Below, piece by piece: positions 1-9,000 of a stretch of 16,911 nt of DNA (position 1 is its first letter; every line of letters begins with the position of its first letter). The translations under genes were made by a program, and so were the position numbers. Where the stretch lies: contig CALEZT010000060.1 in NCBI GenBank assembly GCA_937927975.1, positions 1 to 16,911 on the forward strand. Direction: 5' to 3'. The notes beneath the pieces are model-generated. The model was given only the letters and a program-made list of their open reading frames with translations. It was not told the origin of the DNA and did not search any database. This stretch comes from an uncultured Phycisphaerales bacterium. Lineage in GTDB: Bacteria > Planctomycetota > Phycisphaerae > Sedimentisphaerales > Anaerobacaceae.

Positions 1-171
1 GCGGGACGCATGACCAACCTCATCGGCGCCTGGCACGACCAATTGATCGAGGTCATGGGCGCGATGGGCATGCGGGAGGCCCGCCGGCTCCGGGGCGACG
101 TCGGCCGAGCCATGTTCTTTGAAGACCTCGAGGAGGAAACCTTTGGCAAGCTTTTCGGCAAAAGAAAGTGA
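1..171 (+). CDS. C-terminal end of a glutamate synthase FMN-domain-like protein (partial, 5' end outside window)
   Basis: The frame is open from the first base and ends at TGA 169-171, giving 56 visible residues. The stretch around TNLIGAWHDQLIEVMGAMGM followed by an RLRGD motif matches, in spacing and character, the C-terminal end of the next gene (NLYNAWREELVDILWRFGM, then ELRGR). That end follows the FMN barrel in archaeal-type split glutamate synthases, so this looks like a paralogue or sister subunit of the protein encoded at 143-1717. An acidic stretch (FFEDLEEE) and a basic tail close the protein. It overlaps the next gene by 29 bp, which suggests translational coupling. The family call rests only on this tail. 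The catalytic part lies outside the window, so the protein could be a full second FMN subunit or only share the terminal helix. Confidence 0.6.
   Translation, partial: AGRMTNLIGAWHDQLIEVMGAMGMREARRLRGDVGRAMFFEDLEEETFGKLFGKRK
131..136 (+). promoter_or_regulatory. Strong Shine-Dalgarno (AGGAGG) that sets a TTG start at 143
   Basis: AGGAGG lies 6 nt before TTG 143 and inside the end of the upstream gene. This favours TTG 143 over the in-frame TTG at 119, which lacks a comparable site. The position supports coupled translation from the upstream gene. Confidence 0.6.
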
Positions 172-1717
172 TCTCCAGGCCATCCTGCCGGCCAAGACGC
201 TCGAAACGCGCGTGCCGCAGGCCCAGGTCGAGCGAACGATTGCGCCGGCGCCGTCGCGCTACCGCAACGAGCTCTCGAAGTACATCCTTCGCCGGAGTCA
301 CGACTGCGTCCATTGCGGAAAGTGCGCCGAGATCTGCCCCTACGGTGTACACGTTCGCAAGGAAGGCTACAAGTACTTCTGCGAGCCCCAGTCGCACCTG
401 TGCATCGGCCCGGCCTGTGAGAAAACCAAGCACTACTGCGTTGCGGCCTGCCCACAGAAAGCCCTTCAGATCGTCGAGAATCCGATGACGCAGTTTCTCG
501 GCGACTACCGCTGGACCGCCGACCTCATCCTGGCTACCTGGCGAATGGCGGAGACGGGTCACGTCCCCCCTGCCGAGTGCGGGTTCGAGCACCGCATCGG
601 CAACTCCGGCGGCGGCTTCGACAAGCTGCGGTTCAAGTTCCCGGACAAGCCGCCGCTGAACGTCTCGAAAGACGAGATCGATACGAGCATCGAGCTCAAC
701 CGCCGCGGCGACGGCCGACCGCAAATCCGCATCGACGTCCCCTGGTACGGGGGCGGCATGTCCTTCGGCTCGGTCAGCAACGTCACGCAGCTCTCCAAGG
801 CCCGCGCCTGCACCGCATGGAACACCTTCACCTGCACCGGCGAAGGCGGCTACATGGAACGCATGCGGCCCTACGACGACCACGTCATCACGCAGGTGGC
901 GACGGGCCTCTTCGGCGTCCGTGAAGAGACGATCCAGCGCGTGCCCATCGTCGAGTTCAAGTACGCACAGGGCGCCAAGCCCGGCCTGGGCGGCCACCTG
1001 CTCGGCGACAAGAACACCCCCGCGGTCGCCAAGATGCGCGAGGCGGTGCTCGGGATTTCGCTGTTCTCGCCCTTCCCGTTCCACAGCGTCTACTCCATCG
1101 AGGACCACATGAAGCACCTCGACTGGATCAAGCACATCAACCGCCGGGCATTGCTCTCGACGAAGGTCTCGACGCCTAACGACGTGGACATGGTCGCGGT
1201 CGGCAGCTACGCGGCCGGCTCGCACATCATTCACATTGACGGCGGCTACGGCGGCACCGGTGCCGCGCCCGACATCGCCAAGAAGAATATCGCCATGCCG
1301 ATCGAGTACGCGATCGGCCGGGTGCACAAGTTCCTCGAAGCCGAGGGGGCCCGCGAGAAGGTGACCCTCATCGCCTCGGGCGGCATCCGCACCGCGCACG
1401 ACATCGCCAAGGCCATCGCGCTGGGCGCCGACGGCGTGGTCATCGGGACTTCCGAAATGGTGGCCTTGGGCTGCGTGCGGTGCAATCGCTGCGAGAGCGG
1501 CCGGGGCTGCCCGCGCGGGATCGCTACGACCGACGCCGAGTTGGCCGCCAAGATGAACATCGAGTGGGGCACGCAACGGCTAATCAACCTGTACAACGCC
1601 TGGCGCGAGGAATTGGTCGACATCCTCTGGCGGTTCGGAATGCGAAACGTCGCCGAGCTTCGTGGCCGGACGGACTTGTTGATGCACCTGGACTATACGA
1701 ACGACGTGGGGCAATAA
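143..1717 (+). CDS. gltB2: Glutamate synthase, FMN-binding domain protein with N-terminal ferredoxin domain (archaeal-type GltB2)
   Basis: This 524-residue protein is the synthase core of a split glutamate synthase, which makes glutamate from 2-oxoglutarate plus ammonia released by the glutaminase. Residues 55-65 hold CxxCxxCxxxC followed by Pro. More cysteines at 80, 87, 92, 99 and 103 complete a two-cluster ferredoxin-like domain. The FMN barrel runs from about residue 200 (PWYGGGMSFGS) through the AQGAKPGLGGHL loop and the GGYGGTGAAP phosphate-binding region. Cysteines 444, 447, 450 and 456 (CVRCNRC, then GC) sit where the family carries its 3Fe-4S cluster. The start is TTG 143, behind a strong ribosome site. 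It lacks the glutaminase and GXGXG domains, which the next gene supplies 3 bp downstream. The built-in ferredoxin domain is typical of archaeal and anaerobic forms and suggests electrons arrive through iron-sulfur clusters rather than a bound GltD. Confidence 0.9.
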   Translation: MASFSAKESDLQAILPAKTLETRVPQAQVERTIAPAPSRYRNELSKYILRRSHDCVHCGKCAEICPYGVHVRKEGYKYFCEPQSHLCIGPACEKTKHYCVAACPQKALQIVENPMTQFLGDYRWTADLILATWRMAETGHVPPAECGFEHRIGNSGGGFDKLRFKFPDKPPLNVSKDEIDTSIELNRRGDGRPQIRIDVPWYGGGMSFGSVSNVTQLSKARACTAWNTFTCTGEGGYMERMRPYDDHVITQVATGLFGVREETIQRVPIVEFKYAQGAKPGLGGHLLGDKNTPAVAKMREAVLGISLFSPFPFHSVYSIEDHMKHLDWIKHINRRALLSTKVSTPNDVDMVAVGSYAAGSHIIHIDGGYGGTGAAPDIAKKNIAMPIEYAIGRVHKFLEAEGAREKVTLIASGGIRTAHDIAKAIALGADGVVIGTSEMVALGCVRCNRCESGRGCPRGIATTDAELAAKMNIEWGTQRLINLYNAWREELVDILWRFGMRNVAELRGRTDLLMHLDYTNDVGQ

Positions 1718-1720
1718 GTC

Positions 1721-4375
1721 GTGGACACACAGTTGATCAAACAATTGGGACACTCGCGAAAGACACTTGCGGACGCATGCGGCTATCCGCAGACCGTGCG
1801 TAAGGGCGAGGAGGAAGGCGGCTGCGGCGTCGTGGGCTTCTGCTGCACGGAGCCCGTCGCCGGCCGGCATATCTATGAACCGTCCAAGCAGATGCACAAC
1901 CGCGGCAACGGCAAAGGCGGCGGCATCGCGGCCGTCGGCCTGATGCCCGAACAATTGGGCGTCAGTCGGGAAGTGCTCGACGAATGCTACATGCTGCACA
2001 TCGCTCTCCTGGACCCCAAGGTTCGTGCCGAGGTGGAGAGCGAGTTCATCACGCCGTGCTTCGACGTCACCGCGTCCGCAGAATTGGACAAGGTCAGCGA
2101 CTGGAAATCGGTGGGCGATCTGGAGGTCAAGCCGCCGGATGTGTGGCGGTACTTCGTCCGCGTCAAGCCCAAAGTGCTCGACGCCTTCATCCAGGCCAAC
2201 GAGTTTGCGTCGATGGACCGTCGCGAGGCCGAGGACGAATACGTCAGCCAGAACAGCTTCAAGCTCAACCAGAAGTACTACGCCTCGCTCGGCCAACAAC
2301 GGGCGTTCGTCCTCTCGCACGGCCGCAACATCATGATCCTCAAGGTCGTCGGCTACGCCGAGGCTATCGTGAAGTACTACAAGATCGAGGACCTCAAGGC
2401 CCACATCTGGATCGCGCACCAGCGGTATCCGACGAAGGGCCGGGTCTGGCATCCCGGCGGGGCGCACCCCTTCGCCGCGATGAACATGGCGCTCGTCCAC
2501 AACGGCGACTTCGCAAACTACCATTCCGTCAGCGAGTACCTCAAGCAGCGGAACATCTTCCCGCAGTTCCTCACGGACACGGAGGTCTCCGCCCTGCTGT
2601 TCGACCTGCTCGACCGAACCTATCACTACCCCCTCGAATACATCATCGAGGCGATGGCCCCGACGACCGAACTGGACTTCGACCGGCTCAGCCCCGAGCG
2701 GCAGCAAATCTACAAGGCGATTCAAACGACGCACATCCACGGTTCGCCCGACGGTCCTTGGTTCTTCATCATCGCCCGCAACGTAGCCCGAGAGAAGAAG
2801 CTCCAACTCGTCGGCATCACGGACACCGCCATGCTGCGGCCGCAGGTCTTCGCGGTCTGCGAGGGCGAGGTCCAGGTCGGCCTGATCGCCTCGGAGAAGC
2901 AGGCGATCGACGCGACGCTCCAGAACATGGCCAAGGACGATCCGCGGATCTGCCCGGTTGCGGACAAGTACTGGAACGCCCGAGGCGGCAGCCATACGGA
3001 CGGCGGCTCGTTCCTCTTCAATCTGCAGAAGGACAAGGGCGGAAAGATTCGGATGACCTGTGAGGACAAGTTCGGCCAGGCAGTGCCCATGCCCAGGACG
3101 ACCGAGTCCTGCGATTTCACGAAAGACGTTGCCTCGCTGCGTCGCGACAAGACGGTGGAAGAGCAGATCGATGCCTTCCTGCGGGACGGGGACGCGGCCG
3201 GGCTGTTCGAGTACCTCCGCGACGGCATGCCGACCTGGTCTTTCGACGTCATCCGCACCGCCTGCCGGACGCTCGCGGATCGTGGCGTCGCCAGGGAGAA
3301 CGCCGCCGCGGCCATCGAGGTCTTCACCCGGCTCAACGATCGCCGGTATCCGACCGGCGCCAAGAGGCGAAGCAGCGTCCTGCACATCGTCCGCACCGAG
3401 CTCAATCGGCTCCTGCGGGCCCTGCCGAGAATCACCGCGACCGACCCGGGCCTCGGAGCCTATCGGCTGATCGATCTTCAAACCGCAGGCTCATTGCGGG
3501 CCCCGGTCATGGGTGAAACGACGCTGGTCATCGACGCAGCCGGTTTTGTGGCCGAGGGCGATGGCTGCGACGCGACGCTGCTGTTCGACGCCTACCTGAA
3601 AGGCTGGCGGCGCTTCATCACGTTCGACCTCCACGGCCAGCGGTTCCACGGCTGCGGCCTCGGACCCGACACCGACGACGTCACGATCGACCTCTATGGC
3701 AGCTCGGGCGACTATATCGCCTCCGGCATCGACGGCATGACGATCACCATCCACGGCAACGCCCAGGACCAATTGGGCCAGATCATCAAACGCGGCAAGC
3801 TCGTCGTCCACGGCGACTTCGGCCAGACCTTCATGTACGGCGCCAAGGGCGGCAGCATCTTCGTTCTGGGCAACGGCGCAGGCCGGCCCCTGATCAACTC
3901 TGTCGGTAAGCCGCGGGTCGTCATCAACGGCACCTGCCTGGACTTCCTGGGCGAGTCCTTCATGGCAGGCGACCCGCTCAACGGCGGCGGCTTCGTGATC
4001 CTCAACGGCATCCGGCTCGACGAGGACGGCAGGATCGTCCCCCTGCCGGAGCCCTATCCCGGCAGCAACCTGTTCTCCCTGGCTTCCGGCGGCGCGATCT
4101 ACGTCCGCGACCCGCACCAGAAGGTCGTGACTCAACAGCTCAACGGCGGCAAGTTCGTCGATCTCACCGAAGCCGACTGGGAGCTGATCCTGCCGTACCT
4201 GCAGGAAAACGAGCGGCTGTTCGGCGTCAAGGTCGAGGATCTGCTGACGGTCGACGGCAAGCCGTGCAGGCCGGCGCAGGTATATCGCAAGGTCACGCCG
4301 ATAGCCCTCAAGGCATTGGCCAAGGTGGCCGCCCTGCCGGGCAAAGAGAAGAAGCAGGTTGCGGCGAAGGCATGA
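1721..4375 (+). CDS. Glutamate synthase glutaminase domain fused to GXGXG domain (GltB1-GltB3 fusion)
   Basis: This 884-residue protein supplies the two glutamate synthase domains missing from the preceding gene. A propeptide-like leader of 34 residues precedes Cys35 in GGCGVVGF, the expected N-terminal nucleophile of class II (Ntn) glutamine amidotransferases after processing. The family's RYPT (about 235-238) and HNGDFANY (260-267) motifs follow, so residues 35 to about 430 should hydrolyse glutamine to glutamate and ammonia. A helical linker (about 450-580) leads to a right-handed beta-helix of the GXGXG type from about residue 590. Its regular glycine repeats, such as the VVHGDFGQTFMYGAKGG region, are clear. 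E. coli GltB has the FMN barrel between these two domains; here it is a separate protein. Start GTG 1721 lies 3 bp after the previous stop and has only a weak purine-rich site. A lysine/alanine-rich tail ends the protein. Confidence 0.9.
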   Translation: MDTQLIKQLGHSRKTLADACGYPQTVRKGEEEGGCGVVGFCCTEPVAGRHIYEPSKQMHNRGNGKGGGIAAVGLMPEQLGVSREVLDECYMLHIALLDPKVRAEVESEFITPCFDVTASAELDKVSDWKSVGDLEVKPPDVWRYFVRVKPKVLDAFIQANEFASMDRREAEDEYVSQNSFKLNQKYYASLGQQRAFVLSHGRNIMILKVVGYAEAIVKYYKIEDLKAHIWIAHQRYPTKGRVWHPGGAHPFAAMNMALVHNGDFANYHSVSEYLKQRNIFPQFLTDTEVSALLFDLLDRTYHYPLEYIIEAMAPTTELDFDRLSPERQQIYKAIQTTHIHGSPDGPWFFIIARNVAREKKLQLVGITDTAMLRPQVFAVCEGEVQVGLIASEKQAIDATLQNMAKDDPRICPVADKYWNARGGSHTDGGSFLFNLQKDKGGKIRMTCEDKFGQAVPMPRTTESCDFTKDVASLRRDKTVEEQIDAFLRDGDAAGLFEYLRDGMPTWSFDVIRTACRTLADRGVARENAAAAIEVFTRLNDRRYPTGAKRRSSVLHIVRTELNRLLRALPRITATDPGLGAYRLIDLQTAGSLRAPVMGETTLVIDAAGFVAEGDGCDATLLFDAYLKGWRRFITFDLHGQRFHGCGLGPDTDDVTIDLYGSSGDYIASGIDGMTITIHGNAQDQLGQIIKRGKLVVHGDFGQTFMYGAKGGSIFVLGNGAGRPLINSVGKPRVVINGTCLDFLGESFMAGDPLNGGGFVILNGIRLDEDGRIVPLPEPYPGSNLFSLASGGAIYVRDPHQKVVTQQLNGGKFVDLTEADWELILPYLQENERLFGVKVEDLLTVDGKPCRPAQVYRKVTPIALKALAKVAALPGKEKKQVAAKA

Positions 4376-4430
4376 AACGACTAGCGAATACTGGTTCCTT
4401 GATGGCAACGGGAAAATCATTGAAAAGACC

Positions 4431-4530
4431 TGTCGTCCTGAGCGAAGCGAAGGATCTGGCCCGCGTGCGAGAGGTAACTTGCGTTCGTAGTCCAGATCCT
4501 TCACTACGCTTCGCTCCGTTCAGGATGACA
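4431..4530. repeat. Imperfect inverted repeat (dispersed palindrome type) in the gltB-hdrC spacer
   Basis: The left arm (4431-4459) begins TGTCGTCCTGAGCG and ends GAAGGATCTGG. The right arm (4492-4530), read in reverse complement, begins TGTCATCCTGAACG and ends with the same GAAGGATCTGG. It differs by two substitutions and an extra stretch of about 10 nt. The loop is about 32 nt. The arms could form a long hairpin in RNA. The CCTGAGCGAAGCGAAGGATCT theme is a palindrome I recognise from dispersed repeats in many environmental genomes. The element fills half of the 193-bp non-coding spacer (4376-4568) and may attenuate or separate transcription of the glt and hdr halves. I saw no convincing promoter in the rest of the spacer. 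Confidence 0.75.
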
Positions 4531-4568
4531 CAAGAAACCACCTTCGGATGATGTGAGTGAGTATAGAC

Positions 4569-5138
4569 ATGGCAATAACGATTTCAAAAAGCAAGTCGGC
4601 TCGAAGCATCGCGAAACGCGTCCGCGAACTCACCGGCGTGGACCTGTCCGCCTGCTATCAGTGCAGGAAGTGCACGAGCGGGTGCCCGGTCTCGGGGATG
4701 GCCAAGTGTACGCCCGCCGAGATGATGCGACGGCTGCACCTGGACCAGAACGACGAGCTGCTCGATAGCGACCTGCTCTGGATGTGCGTCTCGTGCGAGA
4801 CCTGCTCGGCGCGGTGCCCGATGGGCATCGACGTCGCGGCGGTCATGGACGCCCTTCGCAAGATCGCGTTGGAGCGAGGGGCCGCCAAAGGCGAGGGCAA
4901 CGTGCCGCTCTTCAACAAGGCGTTTCTCAAGACGGTCGAGGTCTTCGGCCGCTCGTACGATATCGCGATGATCGCGGCGTATAAGCTGGGCAGCCGCAAG
5001 CTCATGGCCGACACCGAGAAGTTCCCGACCATGCTCAGGAAGCGCAAGATCGCCCTGCTGCCCCCGACCGGGGCCGATCGCAAGGTCGTGCGGCGGATCT
5101 TCAAGAAGACGAGACAGAACAAGGCGGCGGACAAATGA
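4569..5138 (+). CDS. hdrC: Heterodisulfide reductase subunit C-like iron-sulfur protein
   Basis: This 189-residue small iron-sulfur subunit passes electrons between HdrA and HdrB in cytoplasmic HdrABC-type complexes. Two classical 4Fe-4S motifs are visible: Cys 29, 32, 35, 39 (CYQCRKCTSGCP) and Cys 73, 76, 79, 83 (CVSCETCSARCP). The rest is helical and basic, as in the family, with no membrane segment, so this is not the membrane HdrE/DsrM type. I chose ATG 4569, preceded by a GTGAGTGAG purine stretch; an in-frame GTG at 4557 would add four residues. The stop overlaps the hdrB start as ATGA, so the two are translationally coupled. In bacteria without coenzyme M or B, the partner disulfide or protein is unknown. 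Confidence 0.9.
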   Translation: MAITISKSKSARSIAKRVRELTGVDLSACYQCRKCTSGCPVSGMAKCTPAEMMRRLHLDQNDELLDSDLLWMCVSCETCSARCPMGIDVAAVMDALRKIALERGAAKGEGNVPLFNKAFLKTVEVFGRSYDIAMIAAYKLGSRKLMADTEKFPTMLRKRKIALLPPTGADRKVVRRIFKKTRQNKAADK

Positions 5139-6004
5139 AATATGCGTATTTTCCAGGCTGTTCGGCAGAGTCCACCGCGAGGGACATGCATCAGTCCACT
5201 CTCGCCGTGGCCCAATCGCTGGGAACACAGTTGGTCGAGCCGAAAGGCTGGACCTGCTGTGGGGCCACCGCGGGACACCAGACGGATCGCGTCCTGGCGG
5301 TGGCTCTGTCGGCAGCCACGTTGGCCAAGGTCAAGGATCTCGATCTCGACCTAGTCGTCAACTGTGCGGCCTGCTACAACCGGATGAAGGTCGCCAACCA
5401 CGAGGTCGCGACGAACCCGCAGGTGCGGGCCAACGTCGCCGAGGCGATCGGCCGGGATTACGACGGCTCGGTGAAGATCCGCCACTTCCTCGAAGTGCTC
5501 CTGGAGGACGTGGGGATCGACGCCATCGTCGGGGCCCTTCGCGGCTCGCTGGCGGGGATGAAGATCGCCAGCTACTACGGCTGCCTCCTGGTCCGACCCC
5601 ACGATGTGACCGGCTTCGACGACCCCGAGAACCCGACCTCGCTCGATCAACTGGTGACTGCGATGGGCGGGACGGCACTCGAATGGCCGCACAAAACCGA
5701 ATGCTGCGGCGGCGGCCTGTCCATGTCCCGAACCGACGTGGTCGTGAACCTGACGGACAACATCGTGGGGATGGCCAAGGCCGCCGGCGCCGAGTGCATC
5801 GCGGTCAGTTGCCCCATGTGCCAGATCAATCTCGACATGCGGCAACTCGACGTCGCGAAGATCAAAGGCCGAAACCACGACGTGCCGGTCCTGTACATCA
5901 CGCAGCTTCTAGGCCTGTGCCTGGGCATCCCGGCCGGGCAACTCGGCCTCAACAAGCTGATGATCTCGCCGGAACGCATCGTCAAAGCCGTGGTTGCCGC
6001 GTGA
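5135..6004 (+). CDS. hdrB: Heterodisulfide reductase subunit B-like protein (two CCG domains)
   Basis: In methanogens this 289-residue subunit reduces the CoM-S-S-CoB disulfide at two noncubane clusters; in bacteria its substrate is open. Both CCG motifs are complete. The first uses Cys9, Cys41-Cys42 (WTCCGA) and Cys77/Cys80 (CAAC). The second uses Cys150, Cys190-Cys191 (ECCGGG) and Cys226/Cys229 (CPMC). The length is normal for HdrB. The ATG overlaps the hdrC stop (ATGA, 5135-5138), and the hdrA start follows 14 bp after its stop, so hdrC-hdrB-hdrA form one translational unit. Because all cysteine ligands are kept, the catalytic clusters are probably assembled, and a real disulfide or a cluster-based electron hand-off is possible. 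Confidence 0.92.
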   Translation: MKYAYFPGCSAESTARDMHQSTLAVAQSLGTQLVEPKGWTCCGATAGHQTDRVLAVALSAATLAKVKDLDLDLVVNCAACYNRMKVANHEVATNPQVRANVAEAIGRDYDGSVKIRHFLEVLLEDVGIDAIVGALRGSLAGMKIASYYGCLLVRPHDVTGFDDPENPTSLDQLVTAMGGTALEWPHKTECCGGGLSMSRTDVVVNLTDNIVGMAKAAGAECIAVSCPMCQINLDMRQLDVAKIKGRNHDVPVLYITQLLGLCLGIPAGQLGLNKLMISPERIVKAVVAA

Positions 6005-6018
6005 GGAATGCTATCGAT

Positions 6019-9000
6019 ATGAGTGAAAACGGTCAAAAGAAAGTCGGCGCCGTGCTCGTGCAAGGCGGTGGTATCGCCGGTGTGCAGGCATCGCTGGACT
6101 TGGCGAACTCGGGCTTCAAGGTCTACCTGGTCGAGCGGGAGGCCGCCATCGGCGGCATGATGTCGCACCTCGACAAGACCTTCCCCACCGGCGACTGCGC
6201 CACGTGCATCCTGTCGCCCAAGCTGGTTGACTGCGCCCGCAACCTGAACATCCAGATACTCACGATGTCCGAGCTGGTCGATCTCAAGGGCGAGCCGGGC
6301 AACTTCAAGGCCACCGTCAAACGCCATCCGCGGTACGTCGACGAGGACAAGTGCAACGGCTGCAGCGAGTGCACGCAGGCCTGCCCGGTGAACGTCCCCG
6401 ACCGGTTCGACCGCGAACTCGGCAAGCGAAAGGCGATCGCCAAGCACTACGCCCAGGCGACGCCGAACCTCTTCGGCATCCTCAAGAACGGCCACGCCCC
6501 CTGCAAGATGGCCTGCCCGGCCAACGTCAACGTGCAGGGCTACGTGCAGCTCATCAAGAAGAAGGAATACGTCAAGGCGGTCAACCTGATCCGCGAGCGC
6601 AACCCGCTCTCGGCGATCTGCGGCCGCGTCTGCACGCATCCGTGCGAGAGCGTCTGCACCCGCAGCAAGGCCGACGACGCCGTCGCGATCCGGCTGCTCA
6701 AGCGTTTCGCATCGGACAAGGAGATGGAGCTGATCCGCTCGGGTAAGCTGGCCCTGCCCGAGGAGAAGGAGCCGGCCCCGAACGCCAAGAAGGTGGCCGT
6801 AATCGGCGCGGGCCCCGCGGGCCTGACCGTCGCCAACGACCTGGCCGACCAAGGCTTCGCCGTGACCGTTTATGAGGCCGCGAGCGCCGCCGGCGGCATG
6901 CTCCGTTGGGGCATCCCGGAATACCGACTCCCCCGCAGCGTTCTCGATCATGAAATCGAGCTAATCCGGCGCAAGGGCGTCGTCTTCAAGTACAACTGCC
7001 GCGTCGGGAAGGACGTCGGCGTCGATCAGTTGCGAAAGGACTACGCCGCGGTCTTCGTCGGTATCGGAACGCAGAAAGGCAGCAAGCTCGGCGTCGACGG
7101 CGAGAATCTGCCCGGCGTGACGCAGGCCCTCACTTTCCTGCGCGAGGCGAACTCCGGCCTGGCGAGGAAGATCGCGGGCCGTGTGGTCGTCGTCGGAGGC
7201 GGCGACGCCGCCATGGACGCCGCCCGCGTCGCTCTTCGCCTGGGAGCCGGAAAAGTCACGATCCTCTATCGGCGCACCGCGGCGGAAATGCCCGCTTCGC
7301 CGGAAGAAGTGAAGCAGGCCAAGGACGAGAATATCGAGTTCCAGTACCTCGCGGCTCCCGTGTCGTTCGTCGGCAACGGCAATCTGCAGAACGTGCGGTG
7401 CGTGCGGATGGAGTTGGGCGAGCCCGATGAATCCGGCCGGCGAAGACCCGTCCCGGTGAAAGGCTCGGAGTTCGACGTTCAGGCGGACATGGCGATCCTG
7501 GCGATCGGCAGCGTGCCGGACGCGGAGTTCGCCAAGGGCGCCCCGGGGCTGCCCGTGAACAAGTACTCCAATCTGCTCACCGACGATTGCGGCGTGACTT
7601 CGATGGCGGCCGTGTTCGGCGGCGGCGACGTCGTCACCGGCCCTTCGACCGTGATCGAGGCGGTGGCCGCGGGCAAGCGGGCCGCGGAGTCGATCGCCCG
7701 ACACCTCGGCGGACGCGACCTCCGCTCGGACCGCTTCGAGCAGACACTGCGGCCCGTGCCGGAAGAACTGCTTCCGGAGACCCAAGGCGTCGAGAAAAAG
7801 GACCGGGCAAGGGTCGAAGAGCTCGCGCCCACGTCGAGGACGAAGAACTTCGTGGAGGTTGAGGGCGGTTTCACCGAAGAACAGGCCCTGGCGGAAGCGG
7901 AACGATGTCTCAACTGCGCCCTGTGCTCCGAGTGCGGCGAGTGCGTAGCCGCGTGCAAGCAGAACGCGATCGACCATTTCATGGGCGAGCGGACGGTCGA
8001 GCTGGAAGTCGGCGCGGTCGTGCTGACGCCGGGCTTCGAGGAGTTCGACGCCTCCCGCAAGGGCGAGTTCGGCCACGGCCGCTATCCCAACGTCGTCACC
8101 AGTGTGGAGTTCGAGCGGATGCTCTCGGCGGCGGGTCCCTTCGAGGGCCACGTCGTACGGCTCTCCGACAAGCGGCCGGCCAAGCGGGTCGCCTGGATCC
8201 AGTGCGTCGGCTCGCGTGACTCCAAGTGCGGCAACGAGTACTGCTCGTCGATCTGCTGCATGGCCGCGACGAAACAGGCCATGATGGCCCAGGATCACAC
8301 GCCGGGGCTGGATGCGACGATCTTCTACATGGACATCCGCGCCCATGGTAAGGACTTCGACCAGTACTACGAGCGGGCGAAGAATCAGAACAACGTCCAC
8401 TACGTCAAGAGCATCCCGTCGCGCATCGTCCAGATGCCGGTGACGCTGGACCCGCGGGTCCGCTTCGTGGACGAAGCCGGCAAGATCCGCGAACAGGAGT
8501 TCGATCTCGTGGTGCTCTCGGTCGGGTTGGAGGCCTCGCCCTCGGCGATCGAGTGCGCCAAGAAGCTCGGCATCGAGCTCAACGACTACGGTTTCTGCTC
8601 CACGGACCGCTCCGCCCCGCTGTCGACGTCCCGACCGGGCGTCTTCGTCGGCGGCGCCTTCCAGGAGCCCAAGGACATCCCGGAAACCGTCATGCAGGCC
8701 AGCGGCGCCGCGGCGATGGCGATGGAACTGCTCGCCTCGGCCCGCAACACCCGGACGGTCAAGAAGAAGTACCCCGACGAACACGACGTCTCGGACGAGG
8801 AGCCGCGAATCGGCGTCTTCATCTGCCACTGCGGCCGCAACATCGGTTCGGTCGTAGACGTCGAGAGCGTGGTCAAGGCCATCGAGAACCAGCCCGGCGT
8901 AGTCCTCGCGACCCACACCATGTTCACCTGCTCGGACACAAGCCTCTCGGAAATCCGCGACGCGATTCGCGAGCACCGGCTCAATCGCATCGTGGTCGCC

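Noticed and set aside
53..3481. Long minus-strand open frames opposite the glutamate synthase genes
   Set aside because: Antisense shadows of well-conserved + strand genes with low-complexity Arg/Ala/Val-rich translations.
5683..6018. Upstream in-frame extension of hdrA into hdrB
   Set aside because: It overlaps conserved hdrB in another frame. The HdrA fold begins just after ATG 6019, which has a ribosome site.
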